From contig CALUOH010000009.1 in assembly GCA_944322025.1 (NCBI GenBank), forward strand, positions 1-64,000: a DNA stretch of 64,000 nucleotides, read 5' to 3'. Below are positions 55,226 through 64,000 of this stretch, piece by piece. The position numbers and the translations under genes were made by a program. The notes below the pieces were generated by a model. That model was not told where the DNA came from, ran no database searches, and was given only the letters and a program-made list of their open reading frames with translations. Origin of the DNA: an uncultured Bacteroidales bacterium. Its GTDB lineage: Bacteria; Bacteroidota; Bacteroidia; Bacteroidales; Paludibacteraceae. The first letter of the stretch is position 1, and each line of letters opens with the position of its first letter.

Positions 55226-56413
55226 ATGGCAAAAGAAAAATTTGACAGATCAAAACCGCATGTGAACATCGGTACTATCGGTCATGTCGACCACGGTAAG
55301 ACGACTCTGACAGCGGCTATTACGACCGTGTTGGCAAAGAAAGGCCTTTCTGAGCAGCGTTCTTTCGATTCTATCGATAATGCTCCTGAGGAGAAAGAGC
55401 GTGGTATCACTATCAATACCGCACACGTGGAGTATCAGACGGCAACCCGTCACTATGCACACGTTGACTGTCCGGGTCACGCGGACTATGTGAAGAACAT
55501 GGTTACCGGTGCTGCACAGATGGACGGTGCTATCATAGTTGTTGCTGCAACAGACGGTCCGATGCCCCAGACCCGCGAGCACATCCTTCTCGCACGTCAG
55601 GTGAACGTTCCGCGTCTTGTAGTTTTCATGAACAAATGTGACATGGTTGACGACCCTGAAATGCTTGACCTCGTTGAGATGGAGATGCGTGAGCTTCTTT
55701 CGTTCTACGACTTCGACGGTGATAATACACCTATTATCCGTGGTTCTGCTCTCGGTGCATTGAACGGTGTACCTGAGTGGGAGGAGAAGGTGATGGAGCT
55801 GATGGATGCCGTTGACACATGGATTCAGCTGCCTGTACGTGCGATAGACAAGCCGTTCCTGATGCCTATCGAGGACGTGTTCTCTATCACAGGCCGTGGT
55901 ACTGTGGCTACCGGCCGTATCGAGACCGGTGTCATCAAAGTGGGTGACGAAGTTCAGATTATAGGTCTCGGTGCAGATGGTAAAAAGTCTGTCGTTACTG
56001 GTGTTGAGATGTTCCGTAAGCTCCTTGATGAGGGTGAGGCTGGTGATAACGTTGGTCTTCTCCTCCGTGGTATCGACAAGAACGAAATCAAGCGCGGTAT
56101 GGTGATAGCTCACCCGGGCAAGGTAACTCCTCACTCTGAGTTCAAGGCTTCTGTCTATATCCTAAAGAAAGAGGAGGGCGGCCGTCATACTCCGTTCCAC
56201 AATAAATATCGTCCACAGTTCTATATCCGTACTTTGGACGTAACAGGTGAAATCACTCTCCCTGAAGGAACAGAGATGGTTATGCCGGGAGATAACCTTG
56301 AAATCACTGTAAAACTCATCTATCCGGTAGCATGCAGCGAGGGTCTTCGCTTTGCAATCCGTGAGGGTGGCCGTACGGTAGGTTCCGGTCAGATCACATC
56401 ACTTCTTGACTAA
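55226..56413 (+). CDS. tuf: Elongation factor Tu
   Basis: The 395-residue translational GTPase delivers aminoacyl-tRNA to the ribosome. The G motifs are GHVDHGKTT (19-26 region), the switch ERGITI, DCPGH and NKCDMVD. Domains 2 and 3 follow ([44 protein letters not shown]). Codon use is T/C-ended and less G-rich than the preceding region, typical of a highly expressed gene. It lies between the tRNA cluster and tRNA-Trp. Confidence 0.98.
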   Translation: MAKEKFDRSKPHVNIGTIGHVDHGKTTLTAAITTVLAKKGLSEQRSFDSIDNAPEEKERGITINTAHVEYQTATRHYAHVDCPGHADYVKNMVTGAAQMDGAIIVVAATDGPMPQTREHILLARQVNVPRLVVFMNKCDMVDDPEMLDLVEMEMRELLSFYDFDGDNTPIIRGSALGALNGVPEWEEKVMELMDAVDTWIQLPVRAIDKPFLMPIEDVFSITGRGTVATGRIETGVIKVGDEVQIIGLGADGKKSVVTGVEMFRKLLDEGEAGDNVGLLLRGIDKNEIKRGMVIAHPGKVTPHSEFKASVYILKKEEGGRHTPFHNKYRPQFYIRTLDVTGEITLPEGTEMVMPGDNLEITVKLIYPVACSEGLRFAIREGGRTVGSGQITSLLD

Positions 56414-56439
56414 TATATAGAAGATAGAAAAAAAACAGA

Positions 56440-56461
56440 AGGGGCGGGTTTGTCCGCCCCT
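56440..56461 (+). other. Hairpin between tuf and tRNA-Trp
   Basis: An 8-bp GC-rich stem AGGGGCGG/CCGCCCCT with a 6-nt loop, preceded by an A-rich run but without a T-tail. It sits 4 bp before tRNA-Trp, so it is more likely a processing or partial attenuation structure than a full terminator. Confidence 0.5.
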
Positions 56462-56465
56462 GATT

Positions 56466-56538
56466 ACGGGTGTAGCTCAGTCGGTAGAGCACTGGTCTCC
56501 AAAACCAGGTGTCGGGAGTTCGAGTCTCTCCACCCGTG
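56466..56538 (+). tRNA. tRNA-Trp (CCA)
   Basis: A 73-nt cloverleaf: acceptor ACGGGTG/CACCCGT, anticodon stem CTGGT/ACCAG with loop CTCCAAA (CCA, tryptophan), T-arm CGGGAGTTCGAGTCTCTC. It lies between tuf and secE, the usual place in bacteria. Confidence 0.95.
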
Positions 56539-56556
56539 CTAAAACTATTTGTAAAT

Positions 56557-56745
56557 ATGAAACTGATCAATTATTTCAAGGAGTCCTATTTGGAACTTAC
56601 AACGAAGGTCTCTTGGCCTACACGTCGTGAGCTCACCAATAGTGCGGTAGTTGTTTTAGTAGCTTCCCTCCTTATCGCGCTTGTTGTGTGGGTAATGGAC
56701 TTTAGTTTCGAAAACATCATGACACTGGTTTACAAATACATCTAA
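56557..56745 (+). CDS. secE: Preprotein translocase subunit SecE
   Basis: The 62-residue single-pass SecE has an amphipathic N-terminal helix (YFKESYLELTTKVSWPTRRELTNS, with the conserved WP) and one membrane helix (about 29-48). It clamps SecY in the translocon. I chose the ATG at 56557; longer in-frame sequence would start inside tRNA-Trp. nusG follows 9 bp later. Confidence 0.93.
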   Translation: MKLINYFKESYLELTTKVSWPTRRELTNSAVVVLVASLLIALVVWVMDFSFENIMTLVYKYI

Positions 56746-56754
56746 TGGGGAGGT

Positions 56755-57309
56755 ATGGCGATGTCTGAGAAGTCTTCAAAGTGGTATGTCCTCCGCGCCG
56801 TAAGCGGTAAGGAGAACAAGGTTAAGGAGTATATTGATGCTGAAATCAAGAACTCCAATCTTGGCCAATATGTTTCTCAGGTGCTGATACCTACCGAGAA
56901 AGTGTATTCGATCCGTAATGGCAAAAAGGTCGTTAAGGAACGTAGCTATCTTCCTGGATATGTGCTGATTGAGGCATCGTTGAATGGGGAAGTGACCAGT
57001 CATCTGCGTGACATGCCGAATGTAATCGGTTTTCTCGGTGCTTCCGTCGGAAAGCAGCCGGAACCGTTGCGCCAATCGGAAGTGAACCGCATCCTTGGCT
57101 TGGTTGATGATATACAGGACGCATCGGAAGGGATAGATGTCCCGTATTTTGTCGGCGAAAATGTCAAGGTTGTAATCGGTCCTTTCAGCGGGTTTTCGGG
57201 TGTCATTGAAGAGGTTAATAATGAGAGGAAGAAACTGAAAGTAATGGTTAAGATATTCGGGCGCAAGACACCGCTCGAATTGGGTTTCATGCAAGTAGAG
57301 AAAGAGTAG
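56755..57309 (+). CDS. nusG: Transcription antitermination factor NusG
   Basis: The 184-residue elongation factor has an NGN domain (about 8-115; KWYVLRAVSGKENKVKEYI, SYLPGYVLIEA) that binds RNA polymerase. The C-terminal KOW domain (about 130-184; GPFSGFSGVIEEVNNERKKLKVMVKIFGR) links to ribosomes or Rho. A start at 56761, two codons later, is equally possible. Confidence 0.95.
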   Translation: MAMSEKSSKWYVLRAVSGKENKVKEYIDAEIKNSNLGQYVSQVLIPTEKVYSIRNGKKVVKERSYLPGYVLIEASLNGEVTSHLRDMPNVIGFLGASVGKQPEPLRQSEVNRILGLVDDIQDASEGIDVPYFVGENVKVVIGPFSGFSGVIEEVNNERKKLKVMVKIFGRKTPLELGFMQVEKE

Positions 57310-57367
57310 CCGTCAGTGATGCCGGTTATTCGAGCTTTTGTTTAATAACAAAAATCAAAGAACTATT

Positions 57368-57808
57368 ATGGCAAAAGAAATTGCTGGACTTATCAAATTA
57401 CAGATTAAAGGTGGTGCGGCAAATCCATCTCCTCCGGTAGGACCGGCTCTAGGTTCTAAGGGTATAAACATAATGGATTTCTGCAAGCAGTTTAATGCCA
57501 GAACTCAGGACAAAGCCGGTAAGGTTCTGCCGGTTGTTATCACTTACTATTCTGACAAATCATTCTCTTTCGTAGTTAAGACTCCGCCCGTTGCAATACA
57601 ACTGATGGAAGCTGCGAAAGTAAAGGGCGGCTCAGCCGAGCCAAACCGTAAGAAGATAGCCGAGATTACTTGGGAGCAAGTGAAGGCTATTGCTGAGGAC
57701 AAGATGCCCGATTTGAATTGTTTTGTCTTGGAGGCTGCCATGCGAATGGTTGCTGGAACTGCGAGAAGTATGGGTATTGCTATCAAAGGCGAATTTCCTA
57801 ACATTTAA
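57368..57808 (+). CDS. rplK: 50S ribosomal protein L11
   Basis: The 146-residue L11 of the GTPase-associated centre ([65 protein letters not shown]) binds 23S rRNA near L10/L12. The start at 57368 gives the canonical N terminus. rplA begins 20 bp downstream. Confidence 0.97.
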   Translation: MAKEIAGLIKLQIKGGAANPSPPVGPALGSKGINIMDFCKQFNARTQDKAGKVLPVVITYYSDKSFSFVVKTPPVAIQLMEAAKVKGGSAEPNRKKIAEITWEQVKAIAEDKMPDLNCFVLEAAMRMVAGTARSMGIAIKGEFPNI

Positions 57809-57828
57809 TCTTTTAAACTTCAAGTAAA

Positions 57829-58527
57829 ATGGGAAAACTGACAAAAAATCAAAAGTTGGCTTTGGAGAAGATTGAAGAGGGAAAAGCTTATACTCTCAAG
57901 GAAGCTGCAAAATTGGTTAAAGAGATTACGACTACCAAGTTTGATGCCTCTGTGGATATTGATGTGCGTTTGGGTGTTGATCCCCGCAAGGCGAACCAGA
58001 TGGTGCGCGGAGTGGTTTCTTTGCCTAATGGCACAGGAAAGCAAGTGAGAGTTCTTGCATTGTGTTCTCCTGACAAGGAAGCTGAAGCTAAGGCTGCAGG
58101 TGCTGATTTCGTTGGTTTGGACGAATATATCGATAAAATCAAAGGTGGATGGACTGATGTTGATGTGATAATCACTATGCCAGCCATCATGGGTAAGATA
58201 GGTGCACTCGGACGTGTGCTCGGTCCCCGCGGACTCATGCCTAACCCGAAGAGCGGCACTGTTACCATGGAGATTGGCAAGGCAGTCAAAGAGGTTAAGC
58301 AAGGTAAGATTGACTTCAAAGTTGACAAATACGGTATCGTTCACACTTCGATCGGTAAGGCTTCATTCTCTGAGGATCAAATCGTTGAAAATGCGCGTGA
58401 GTTCATGTCTACAATCATGAAACTTAAGCCGTCTTCAGCTAAAGGCACTTATGTGAAAAGCGTTTATCTTTCAACAACTATGAGTAAGGGTGTAAAGGTT
58501 GACACCAAGTCTATTGATGAAAACTAA
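57829..58527 (+). CDS. rplA: 50S ribosomal protein L1
   Basis: The 232-residue L1 forms the L1 stalk and, in many bacteria, represses its own operon by binding mRNA. Motifs: [46 protein letters not shown] and the C-terminal [20 protein letters not shown]. It is 12 bp from rplJ. Confidence 0.97.
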   Translation: MGKLTKNQKLALEKIEEGKAYTLKEAAKLVKEITTTKFDASVDIDVRLGVDPRKANQMVRGVVSLPNGTGKQVRVLALCSPDKEAEAKAAGADFVGLDEYIDKIKGGWTDVDVIITMPAIMGKIGALGRVLGPRGLMPNPKSGTVTMEIGKAVKEVKQGKIDFKVDKYGIVHTSIGKASFSEDQIVENAREFMSTIMKLKPSSAKGTYVKSVYLSTTMSKGVKVDTKSIDEN

Positions 58528-58539
58528 TATTCTGGAACT

Positions 58540-59055
58540 ATGAAAAAGGAAGATAAAAGCATAATAATCAATCAGATAAAGGAGACTGTTGCTGCTTATT
58601 CGCATTTTTACCTGACGGAGACACAGGGTATGAATGCAGAACAGGTAAGCAACCTACGTAGAGAGTGTTTCAAGCACGATATCAAGATGCTTGTTGTGAA
58701 GAACAAGCTGATGATTAAGGCTCTTGAAGCTTCTGGCGTAGACTATTCTCCTCTGTTCGGCTCTCTTAAAGATAATACAGCCGTGCTGTTCTCTAATGTG
58801 GGTAATGCTCCTGCAAAGCTCATAAAGGACTTTACTAAAGACAACAGTAAGCCTGTGCTGAAAGCCGCTTATGTAGAGGAAGGTTTCTTTATCGGGGAGA
58901 ATCAGCTTGATGCTCTTTGTGCCATCAAGAGTAAAAACGAACTTATCGGTGAGGTTATATCGCTATTGCAGTCGCCGGCAAAGAACGTTATCTCTGCTCT
59001 CCAGTCTGGAGGCTCTACTATTCATGGAGTGCTTAAAACACTCTCTGAAAGATAA
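58540..59055 (+). CDS. rplJ: 50S ribosomal protein L10
   Basis: The 171-residue stalk-base protein (MKKEDKSIIINQIKETVAAYSHFYLTET, LRRECFKHDIKMLVVKNKLMIKAL, and a C-terminal helix that anchors L7/L12 dimers) binds 23S rRNA with L11. It usually autoregulates the rplJL transcript; no leader structure was verified. rplL follows after 47 bp. Confidence 0.96.
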   Translation: MKKEDKSIIINQIKETVAAYSHFYLTETQGMNAEQVSNLRRECFKHDIKMLVVKNKLMIKALEASGVDYSPLFGSLKDNTAVLFSNVGNAPAKLIKDFTKDNSKPVLKAAYVEEGFFIGENQLDALCAIKSKNELIGEVISLLQSPAKNVISALQSGGSTIHGVLKTLSER

Positions 59056-59102
59056 AATATTCTTAGTTATAAACAAATACAAACAAATAAAATATTATTA
59101 CA

Positions 59103-59480
59103 ATGGCAGATTTGAAAGCTTTTGCAGAACAGTTGGTTAACTTGACCGTTAAAGAGGTAAACGAGTTGGCAGAAATATTGAAGAATGAGTATGGTATCGA
59201 ACCTGCTGCCGCAGCTGTTGCTGTTGCAGCTGGCCCTGCCGCAGCTGGTGCTGCCGCAGTTGAGGAGAAAACTTCTTTCGATGTAGTATTGAAGGCTGCC
59301 GGTGCTAACAAACTTGCAGTGGTTAAACTCGTTAAGGAACTCACTGGCCTTGGTCTGAAAGACGCTAAAGATATGGTTGACGGAGCTCCTTCAACTATCA
59401 AGGAAGGTCTTGCGAAAGACGAGGCTGAGAACCTCAAAAAGCAACTTACCGAGGCGGGAGCTGAAGTTGAACTTAAGTAA
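59103..59480 (+). CDS. rplL: 50S ribosomal protein L7/L12
   Basis: The 125-residue stalk protein has an N-terminal dimerisation helix pair, an Ala/Gly-rich hinge ([21 protein letters not shown], about 37-56) and the C-terminal factor-binding domain ([40 protein letters not shown]). It recruits EF-Tu and EF-G. A hairpin with a U-tail lies between it and rpoB. Confidence 0.97.
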   Translation: MADLKAFAEQLVNLTVKEVNELAEILKNEYGIEPAAAAVAVAAGPAAAGAAAVEEKTSFDVVLKAAGANKLAVVKLVKELTGLGLKDAKDMVDGAPSTIKEGLAKDEAENLKKQLTEAGAEVELK

Positions 59481-59546
59481 GGTTTAGCCCTGATTTTCAG
59501 GACTTCATGGTTTAGTGTCCCCATATGAGGGACTCTAAACCTTTTT
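59481..59546 (+). terminator. Attenuator-like hairpin between rplL and rpoB
   Basis: A 13-bp stem with one mismatch (GGTTTAGTGTCCC at 59509-59521, GGGACTCTAAACC at 59529-59541) is followed by TTTTT, a good intrinsic terminator. A second GGTTTAG at 59481-59487 could pair with the same CTAAACC (59535-59541), giving alternative folds. It probably sets the ratio of ribosomal-protein to polymerase transcripts. Confidence 0.65.
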
Positions 59547-59585
59547 ACGTATAAATCAATAAGTTCAACCCACATTCTTACACCA

Positions 59586-62500
59586 ATGTCTTTAAATACT
59601 GAAAATCAAAGAATTAGTTTTGCCTCGATTAAGAATCAGTTTCCATATCCTGATTTCCTTGAGGTGCAATTGAAATCATTTAGAGATTTCTTCCAGCTGG
59701 ATACTGCTCCTGAGCTTAGGAAGAACGAAGGATTGTATAAAGTTTTCAGCGAAAATTTCCCAATTGCCGACACGCGCAATAATTTTGTCCTCGAATTTCT
59801 TGATTATTTTATTGAACCTCCCCGCTACTCTATAGAGGAGTGTATACGTCGTGGACTCACTTACAGTGTACCTTTAAAGGCGAAGTTGAAACTTTATTGT
59901 ACAGATCCAGATCATGAAGATTTCGATACAGTTGTACAAGACGTTTTCCTTGGCCCTATCCCATATATGACCGAGAAAGGTACGTTTGTCATCAATGGTG
60001 CAGAGCGTGTAATTGTATCGCAATTGCACCGTTCTCCTGGCGTATTTTTCGGTCAAAGTGTCCACACTAACGGCACAAAATTGTATTCTGCGAGAATTAT
60101 ACCGTTCCGTGGTTCTTGGATCGAATTTGCTACTGACATAAACAATGTGATGTACGCATATATCGACCGTAAAAAGAAATTGCCGGTGACCACTTTGCTT
60201 AGGGCAATAGGCTACGAGAGCGATAAAGACATACTCGAAACGTTTGGATTGGCTGAAGAGGTTAAGGTAAACAAGACAAACCTTAAAAAGGTGCTTGGCC
60301 GTAAATTGGCGGCGCGCGTAGTCAAGCCACGTATCGAAGACTTTGTTGATGAGGCTACAGGTGAGGTTGTTACGGTTGAACGTACAGAAGTTATAATTGA
60401 GCGTGAGGTCGTACTAGAAAGTTCTCATATACAGGATATCATTGATTCTGGAAGCCAGACTATCCTCATTCATAAAGAGGATCAGAATATGAGCGACTGC
60501 GCTATAATATATAATACCCTTCAGAAGGATCCGAGTAATACAGAGAGGGAGGCTGTACTGCATATATACCGCCAGTTACGCAATGCTGAACCGGCGGATG
60601 ACCAGACAGCCCGTGAGGTGATAAACGGCCTTTTCTTCTCAGAAAAGAGATACGATTTGGGTGATGTCGGCCGTTACCGTATCAATAAAAAGCTCGGTTT
60701 GACGACTGATATGGATGTCCGAGTGCTCACGCATGAGGATATTATTGAGATTATCAAATATCTTATAGAGCTTATCAACTCAAAAGTCAATGTAGACGAT
60801 ATTGACCATTTGAGCAACCGTCGTGTGCGTACGGTGGGTGAACAATTGTATAATCAGTTCGGGGTCGCCCTTGCACGTATGGCACGTACTATCAGAGAGA
60901 GGATGAATGTGCGTGACAATGAGGTCTTCACTCCGATTGACCTTATAAACGCCAAGACAATATCTTCTGTCATCAATTCATTCTTCGGTACAAACGCATT
61001 GTCTCAGTTCATGGATCAGACCAACCCTCTGGCTGAGATAACGCACAAACGTCGTCTGTCAGCTTTAGGCCCTGGAGGTCTCTCCAGAGATCGTGCAGGC
61101 TTTGAGGTGCGTGACGTGCACTATACGCATTACGGGCGTCTTTGCCCTATTGAGACACCTGAGGGACCTAATATTGGTCTGATATCGTCACTTTGTATAT
61201 ATGCAAAGATAAATGACCTCGGTTTTATAGAGACTCCATACCGTAAGGTAGAGAACGGTGTTGTCAATATGAATAACGATGAGGTAGTTTATCTGACTGC
61301 GGAGGAAGAGGAGAACGCTGTCGTAGCACAAGGTAACGCGCCTCTTGACGAGAATGGACATTTTATCCGTTCTAAGGTTAAATCGCGTCTTGAAGCGGAC
61401 TTTCCGATGGTTGCGCCTGAGCAGGTTAACCTTATGGACGTTGCTCCTCAGCAGATAGCCTCAATAGCGGCGGCACTTATACCGTTCCTTGAACACGATG
61501 ATGCCAACCGAGCGTTGATGGGTTCGAACATGATGCGCCAGGCTGTGCCTTTGTTGCGTTCGGAAGCTCCGATTGTCGGAACAGGCATTGAGCGTCAAAT
61601 GGTAAAAGACTCGCGTACGCAGGTTATGGCAGAAGGTAGCGGTGTTGTAGAATTCGTCGATGCAAATGTCATACGTATACGTTATGACCGCACAGAAGAC
61701 GAAGAGTTTGTAAGCTTTGAAAGCTCTGTTAAAGAATATAAGCTGCCTAAGTTTCAAAAGACGAACCAAGACACTACAATTGACCTTAGGCCGATAGTCC
61801 GTAAAGGAGATAGGGTAGTTGAGGGGCAGATATTGACAGAAGGATATTCTACGCAGAATGGTGAGCTTGCTCTTGGCCGTAACTTAAAAGTGGCGTACAT
61901 TCCTTGGAAAGGTTACAACTATGAGGATGCCATTGTACTCAATGAGCGTATAGTACGCGAAGATATATTCACTTCTGTCCATGTGAGTGAATATACGCTC
62001 GAAGTGCGTGAAACCAAGCGCGGTATGGAGGAATTGACTTCAGATATACCAAACGTGAGTGAGGAAGCTACTCGTAATCTTGATGAGAACGGCATCATCC
62101 GCATAGGTGCATACGTTGTCCCAGGTGACATACTTATAGGTAAGATTACGCCGAAAGGAGAGACTGACCCGACACCAGAGGAAAAACTTTTGCGCGCCAT
62201 ATTTGGAGATAAGGCGGGCGATGTTAAAGATGCATCGTTGAAGGCTTCTCCTTCGTTGCGAGGTGTAATTATAGGCAAGGAACTTTATTCAAAGGCAATC
62301 AAGAACCGTAAGTCGCGTATTTCCGACAAAGTGGAACTTGACAGAATGGATGAAGAGTTCAATGTTCAGGTAGCCGAATTGAAAGCGATACTCATTGAGA
62401 AACTTGTTTCTATTGTCAGTGGTAAAACCTCTCAAGGAGTCAAGGATTTCATGGGAGTTGATGTTATACCTAAGGGTATGAAGTTTACTCAGCGTATGCT

Positions 62501-63398
62501 TAATGAGGTGGATTTCTCTACAATACAGCTTTCTAAATGGACGACTGATAACCAAAAGAATGAGATGATTAAGGAGATAGTAATCAATTATCTCCGTAAA
62601 TATAAAGAACTTGATGCTATACTGAAACGCAAGAAGTTCAATCTTACAATTGGAGACGAACTGCCTTCCGGTATTGTGCAGTTGGCTAAGGTATATGTTG
62701 CCAAGAAACGTAAGATACGAGTTGGAGACAAGATGGCCGGTCGCCACGGTAACAAGGGTATCGTGTCAAAGATTGTAAGACAAGAGGATATGCCGTTCCT
62801 TGAAGACGGAACACCTGTTGATATTTGTTTGAATCCGCTTGGTGTGCCTTCACGTATGAATTTAGGCCAGATATTTGAGGCGGTGCTTGGCTGGGCAGGA
62901 AAAGAACTTGGAGTCAAGTTTGCCACTCCGATTTTTGACGGTGCAAGTCTTGAGGACTTGGATTATTGGTGTGATAAGGCAGGCGTACCACGCTATGGTA
63001 AGTCATATTTGTATGACGGCGGTACAGGAGAACGTTTTGACCAACCGGCTACGGTGGGCGTGACTTATTTCTTGAAACTTGGGCACATGGTCGATGACAA
63101 GATGCATGCGCGTTCTATAGGACCATATTCACTTATTACACAGCAACCTCTTGGCGGTAAGGCTCAGTTCGGTGGTCAGCGTTTCGGTGAGATGGAGGTG
63201 TGGGCACTCGAAGCTTTCGGAGCAGCTCATATTTTGCAGGAAATATTGACCATCAAGTCTGACGATGTTGTCGGCAGGGCTCGTGCATATGAAGCCATAG
63301 TGAAAGGTGAACCTATGCCAGTGGCTGGAATTCCTGAGTCGCTCAACGTGTTGTTGCATGAATTGAGAGGTCTGGGTTTGAGTGTGAAACTTGAATAG
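59586..63398 (+). CDS. rpoB: RNA polymerase subunit beta
   Basis: The 1270-residue catalytic beta subunit. Recognisable regions are [14 protein letters not shown] N-terminal sequence (here [13 protein letters not shown]), [24 protein letters not shown], the rifampicin region ([68 protein letters not shown]), [25 protein letters not shown] and the C-terminal [22 protein letters not shown]. The rifampicin region shows the usual Gln, Asp, His and Ser residues. Length is normal for Bacteroidota. Confidence 0.98.
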   Translation: MSLNTENQRISFASIKNQFPYPDFLEVQLKSFRDFFQLDTAPELRKNEGLYKVFSENFPIADTRNNFVLEFLDYFIEPPRYSIEECIRRGLTYSVPLKAKLKLYCTDPDHEDFDTVVQDVFLGPIPYMTEKGTFVINGAERVIVSQLHRSPGVFFGQSVHTNGTKLYSARIIPFRGSWIEFATDINNVMYAYIDRKKKLPVTTLLRAIGYESDKDILETFGLAEEVKVNKTNLKKVLGRKLAARVVKPRIEDFVDEATGEVVTVERTEVIIEREVVLESSHIQDIIDSGSQTILIHKEDQNMSDCAIIYNTLQKDPSNTEREAVLHIYRQLRNAEPADDQTAREVINGLFFSEKRYDLGDVGRYRINKKLGLTTDMDVRVLTHEDIIEIIKYLIELINSKVNVDDIDHLSNRRVRTVGEQLYNQFGVALARMARTIRERMNVRDNEVFTPIDLINAKTISSVINSFFGTNALSQFMDQTNPLAEITHKRRLSALGPGGLSRDRAGFEVRDVHYTHYGRLCPIETPEGPNIGLISSLCIYAKINDLGFIETPYRKVENGVVNMNNDEVVYLTAEEEENAVVAQGNAPLDENGHFIRSKVKSRLEADFPMVAPEQVNLMDVAPQQIASIAAALIPFLEHDDANRALMGSNMMRQAVPLLRSEAPIVGTGIERQMVKDSRTQVMAEGSGVVEFVDANVIRIRYDRTEDEEFVSFESSVKEYKLPKFQKTNQDTTIDLRPIVRKGDRVVEGQILTEGYSTQNGELALGRNLKVAYIPWKGYNYEDAIVLNERIVREDIFTSVHVSEYTLEVRETKRGMEELTSDIPNVSEEATRNLDENGIIRIGAYVVPGDILIGKITPKGETDPTPEEKLLRAIFGDKAGDVKDASLKASPSLRGVIIGKELYSKAIKNRKSRISDKVELDRMDEEFNVQVAELKAILIEKLVSIVSGKTSQGVKDFMGVDVIPKGMKFTQRMLNEVDFSTIQLSKWTTDNQKNEMIKEIVINYLRKYKELDAILKRKKFNLTIGDELPSGIVQLAKVYVAKKRKIRVGDKMAGRHGNKGIVSKIVRQEDMPFLEDGTPVDICLNPLGVPSRMNLGQIFEAVLGWAGKELGVKFATPIFDGASLEDLDYWCDKAGVPRYGKSYLYDGGTGERFDQPATVGVTYFLKLGHMVDDKMHARSIGPYSLITQQPLGGKAQFGGQRFGEMEVWALEAFGAAHILQEILTIKSDDVVGRARAYEAIVKGEPMPVAGIPESLNVLLHELRGLGLSVKLE

Positions 63399-63458
63399 GA
63401 GTATGATTCTTTCGTTTCAAACACTAAGTTTCTTAATATGCTTAAATGATAGAAAGTT

Positions 63459-64000
63459 ATGGCTTTTAGAAGAGAAAACAAAATAAAAACCAATTTCACT
63501 AAAATCTCTATTGGTCTTGCATCTCCAGAAGAAATTCTAGAGGCGTCATATGGAGAAGTTCTCAAACCTGAGACCATTAATTACCGCACGTATAAACCGG
63601 AGCGAGACGGTTTGTTTTGCGAACGAATATTCGGTCCGACGCGAGACTATGAGTGCCACTGTGGAAAATATAAACGTATACGTTACAAGGGCATTGTCTG
63701 TGACCGGTGTGGTGTTGAGGTAACGGAAAAGAAGGTACGTCGTGAGCGTTCAGGTCATATACAGCTTGTTGTTCCCGTAGCACATATCTGGTATTTCCGT
63801 TCGTTGCCTAATAAAATAGGATACCTATTAGGCATGCCGAGTAAGAAACTTGACTCCATAATATATTACGAGAAATACATAATACTTCAGCCAGGAGTAC
63901 TTGAAGGTATCGAGGGTGTGGTAGCGGGAGAACTGATAGAAGAGGACCGTTATTTGGAGTTGATGGATATTATTGATAGGGAGTACAAGGGGAATCAATA
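63459..64000 (+). CDS. rpoC: RNA polymerase subunit beta', partial
   Basis: The first 180 codons of rpoC, cut by the window edge. They include the N-terminal zinc ribbon ([23 protein letters not shown]) and the conserved [33 protein letters not shown]. The ATG at 63459 lies 60 bp after the rpoB stop. Confidence 0.96.
   Translation, partial: MAFRRENKIKTNFTKISIGLASPEEILEASYGEVLKPETINYRTYKPERDGLFCERIFGPTRDYECHCGKYKRIRYKGIVCDRCGVEVTEKKVRRERSGHIQLVVPVAHIWYFRSLPNKIGYLLGMPSKKLDSIIYYEKYIILQPGVLEGIEGVVAGELIEEDRYLELMDIIDREYKGNQ

Noticed and set aside
55250..56134. Antisense open frame opposite tuf
   Set aside because: Shadow of the strongly biased tuf codon usage; no start signals or domain.

Overview
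The window looks like a core-genome segment from a member of the Bacteroidota, most likely order Bacteroidales; the family cannot be fixed from sequence alone. Support: many upstream regions carry the Bacteroidales-type promoter (TTTG or TTG, 19-21 nt, then TAnnTTTG), Shine-Dalgarno sequences are mostly weak, and the gene families are typical of the group (CarboxypepD_reg/TonB-type barrel receptor, PCMD lipoprotein with a partner barrel, DivIC, S41 proteases, XerC-like recombinase and short HPF beside rpsU and tuf). No plasmid, prophage, CRISPR or intact insertion sequence was seen.

Layout. 0.4-3.4 kb: outer-membrane receptor and aroQ, minus strand. 3.8-9.2 kb: plus-strand run of a secreted patatin, DPP-IV, sugar MFS transporter and ROK glucokinase. 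9.7-15.5 kb: minus-strand run from dCMP deaminase through an S41 protease, a second patatin and a DHOD-like flavoprotein to dnaX. 16.3-20.6 kb: XRE regulator, PhoH, folC, two tRNA-Val genes and a GNAT. 21.0-30.2 kb: a long minus-strand transcription unit (DivIC, RluA, membrane protein, omega-amidase, thiE, two unknowns, thiG, thiC, thiH, thiF, methyltransferase). It covers most of thiamine thiazole/pyrimidine synthesis, but no thiS is visible; thiL lies at 51.4 kb. 30.8-38.7 kb: der, a J-domain protein, a second S41 protease, thioredoxin and rhodanese, rlmB, a pseudouridine synthase, an OmpH-like protein and a small membrane protein. 39.3-43.7 kb: three-gene operon (hotdog dehydratase, RND exporter, FAD oxidoreductase) resembling part of an aryl-polyene/flexirubin cluster. 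44.1-46.6 kb: era and a split 5'-nucleotidase. 46.8-53.1 kb: rubrerythrin, PCMD lipoprotein plus barrel, thiL, rpiB. 53.3-64.0 kb: rpsU, recombinase, hpf, tRNA-Thr-Tyr-Thr, tuf, tRNA-Trp, secE, nusG, rplKAJL, rpoB and the start of rpoC.

The most unusual content is non-coding. A short repeat with core GAGAGTACGTGTTTTTAAC occurs 13 times at seven intergenic loci, usually as pairs about 90-120 bp apart. Five of the seven loci lie between divergent operons, and copy orientation follows the local sign of GC skew, which changes several times in the window. A separate family of about 320 bp appears in two convergent gaps (9.26 and 20.55 kb). A third family is a nested inverted repeat that appears to form the transcribed 5' leader of two unrelated operons (35.7 and 15.5 kb). 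I do not recognise any of these three as named elements.

All coordinates, alignments, promoters and hairpins were read by eye. No folding, homology search or skew calculation was run.
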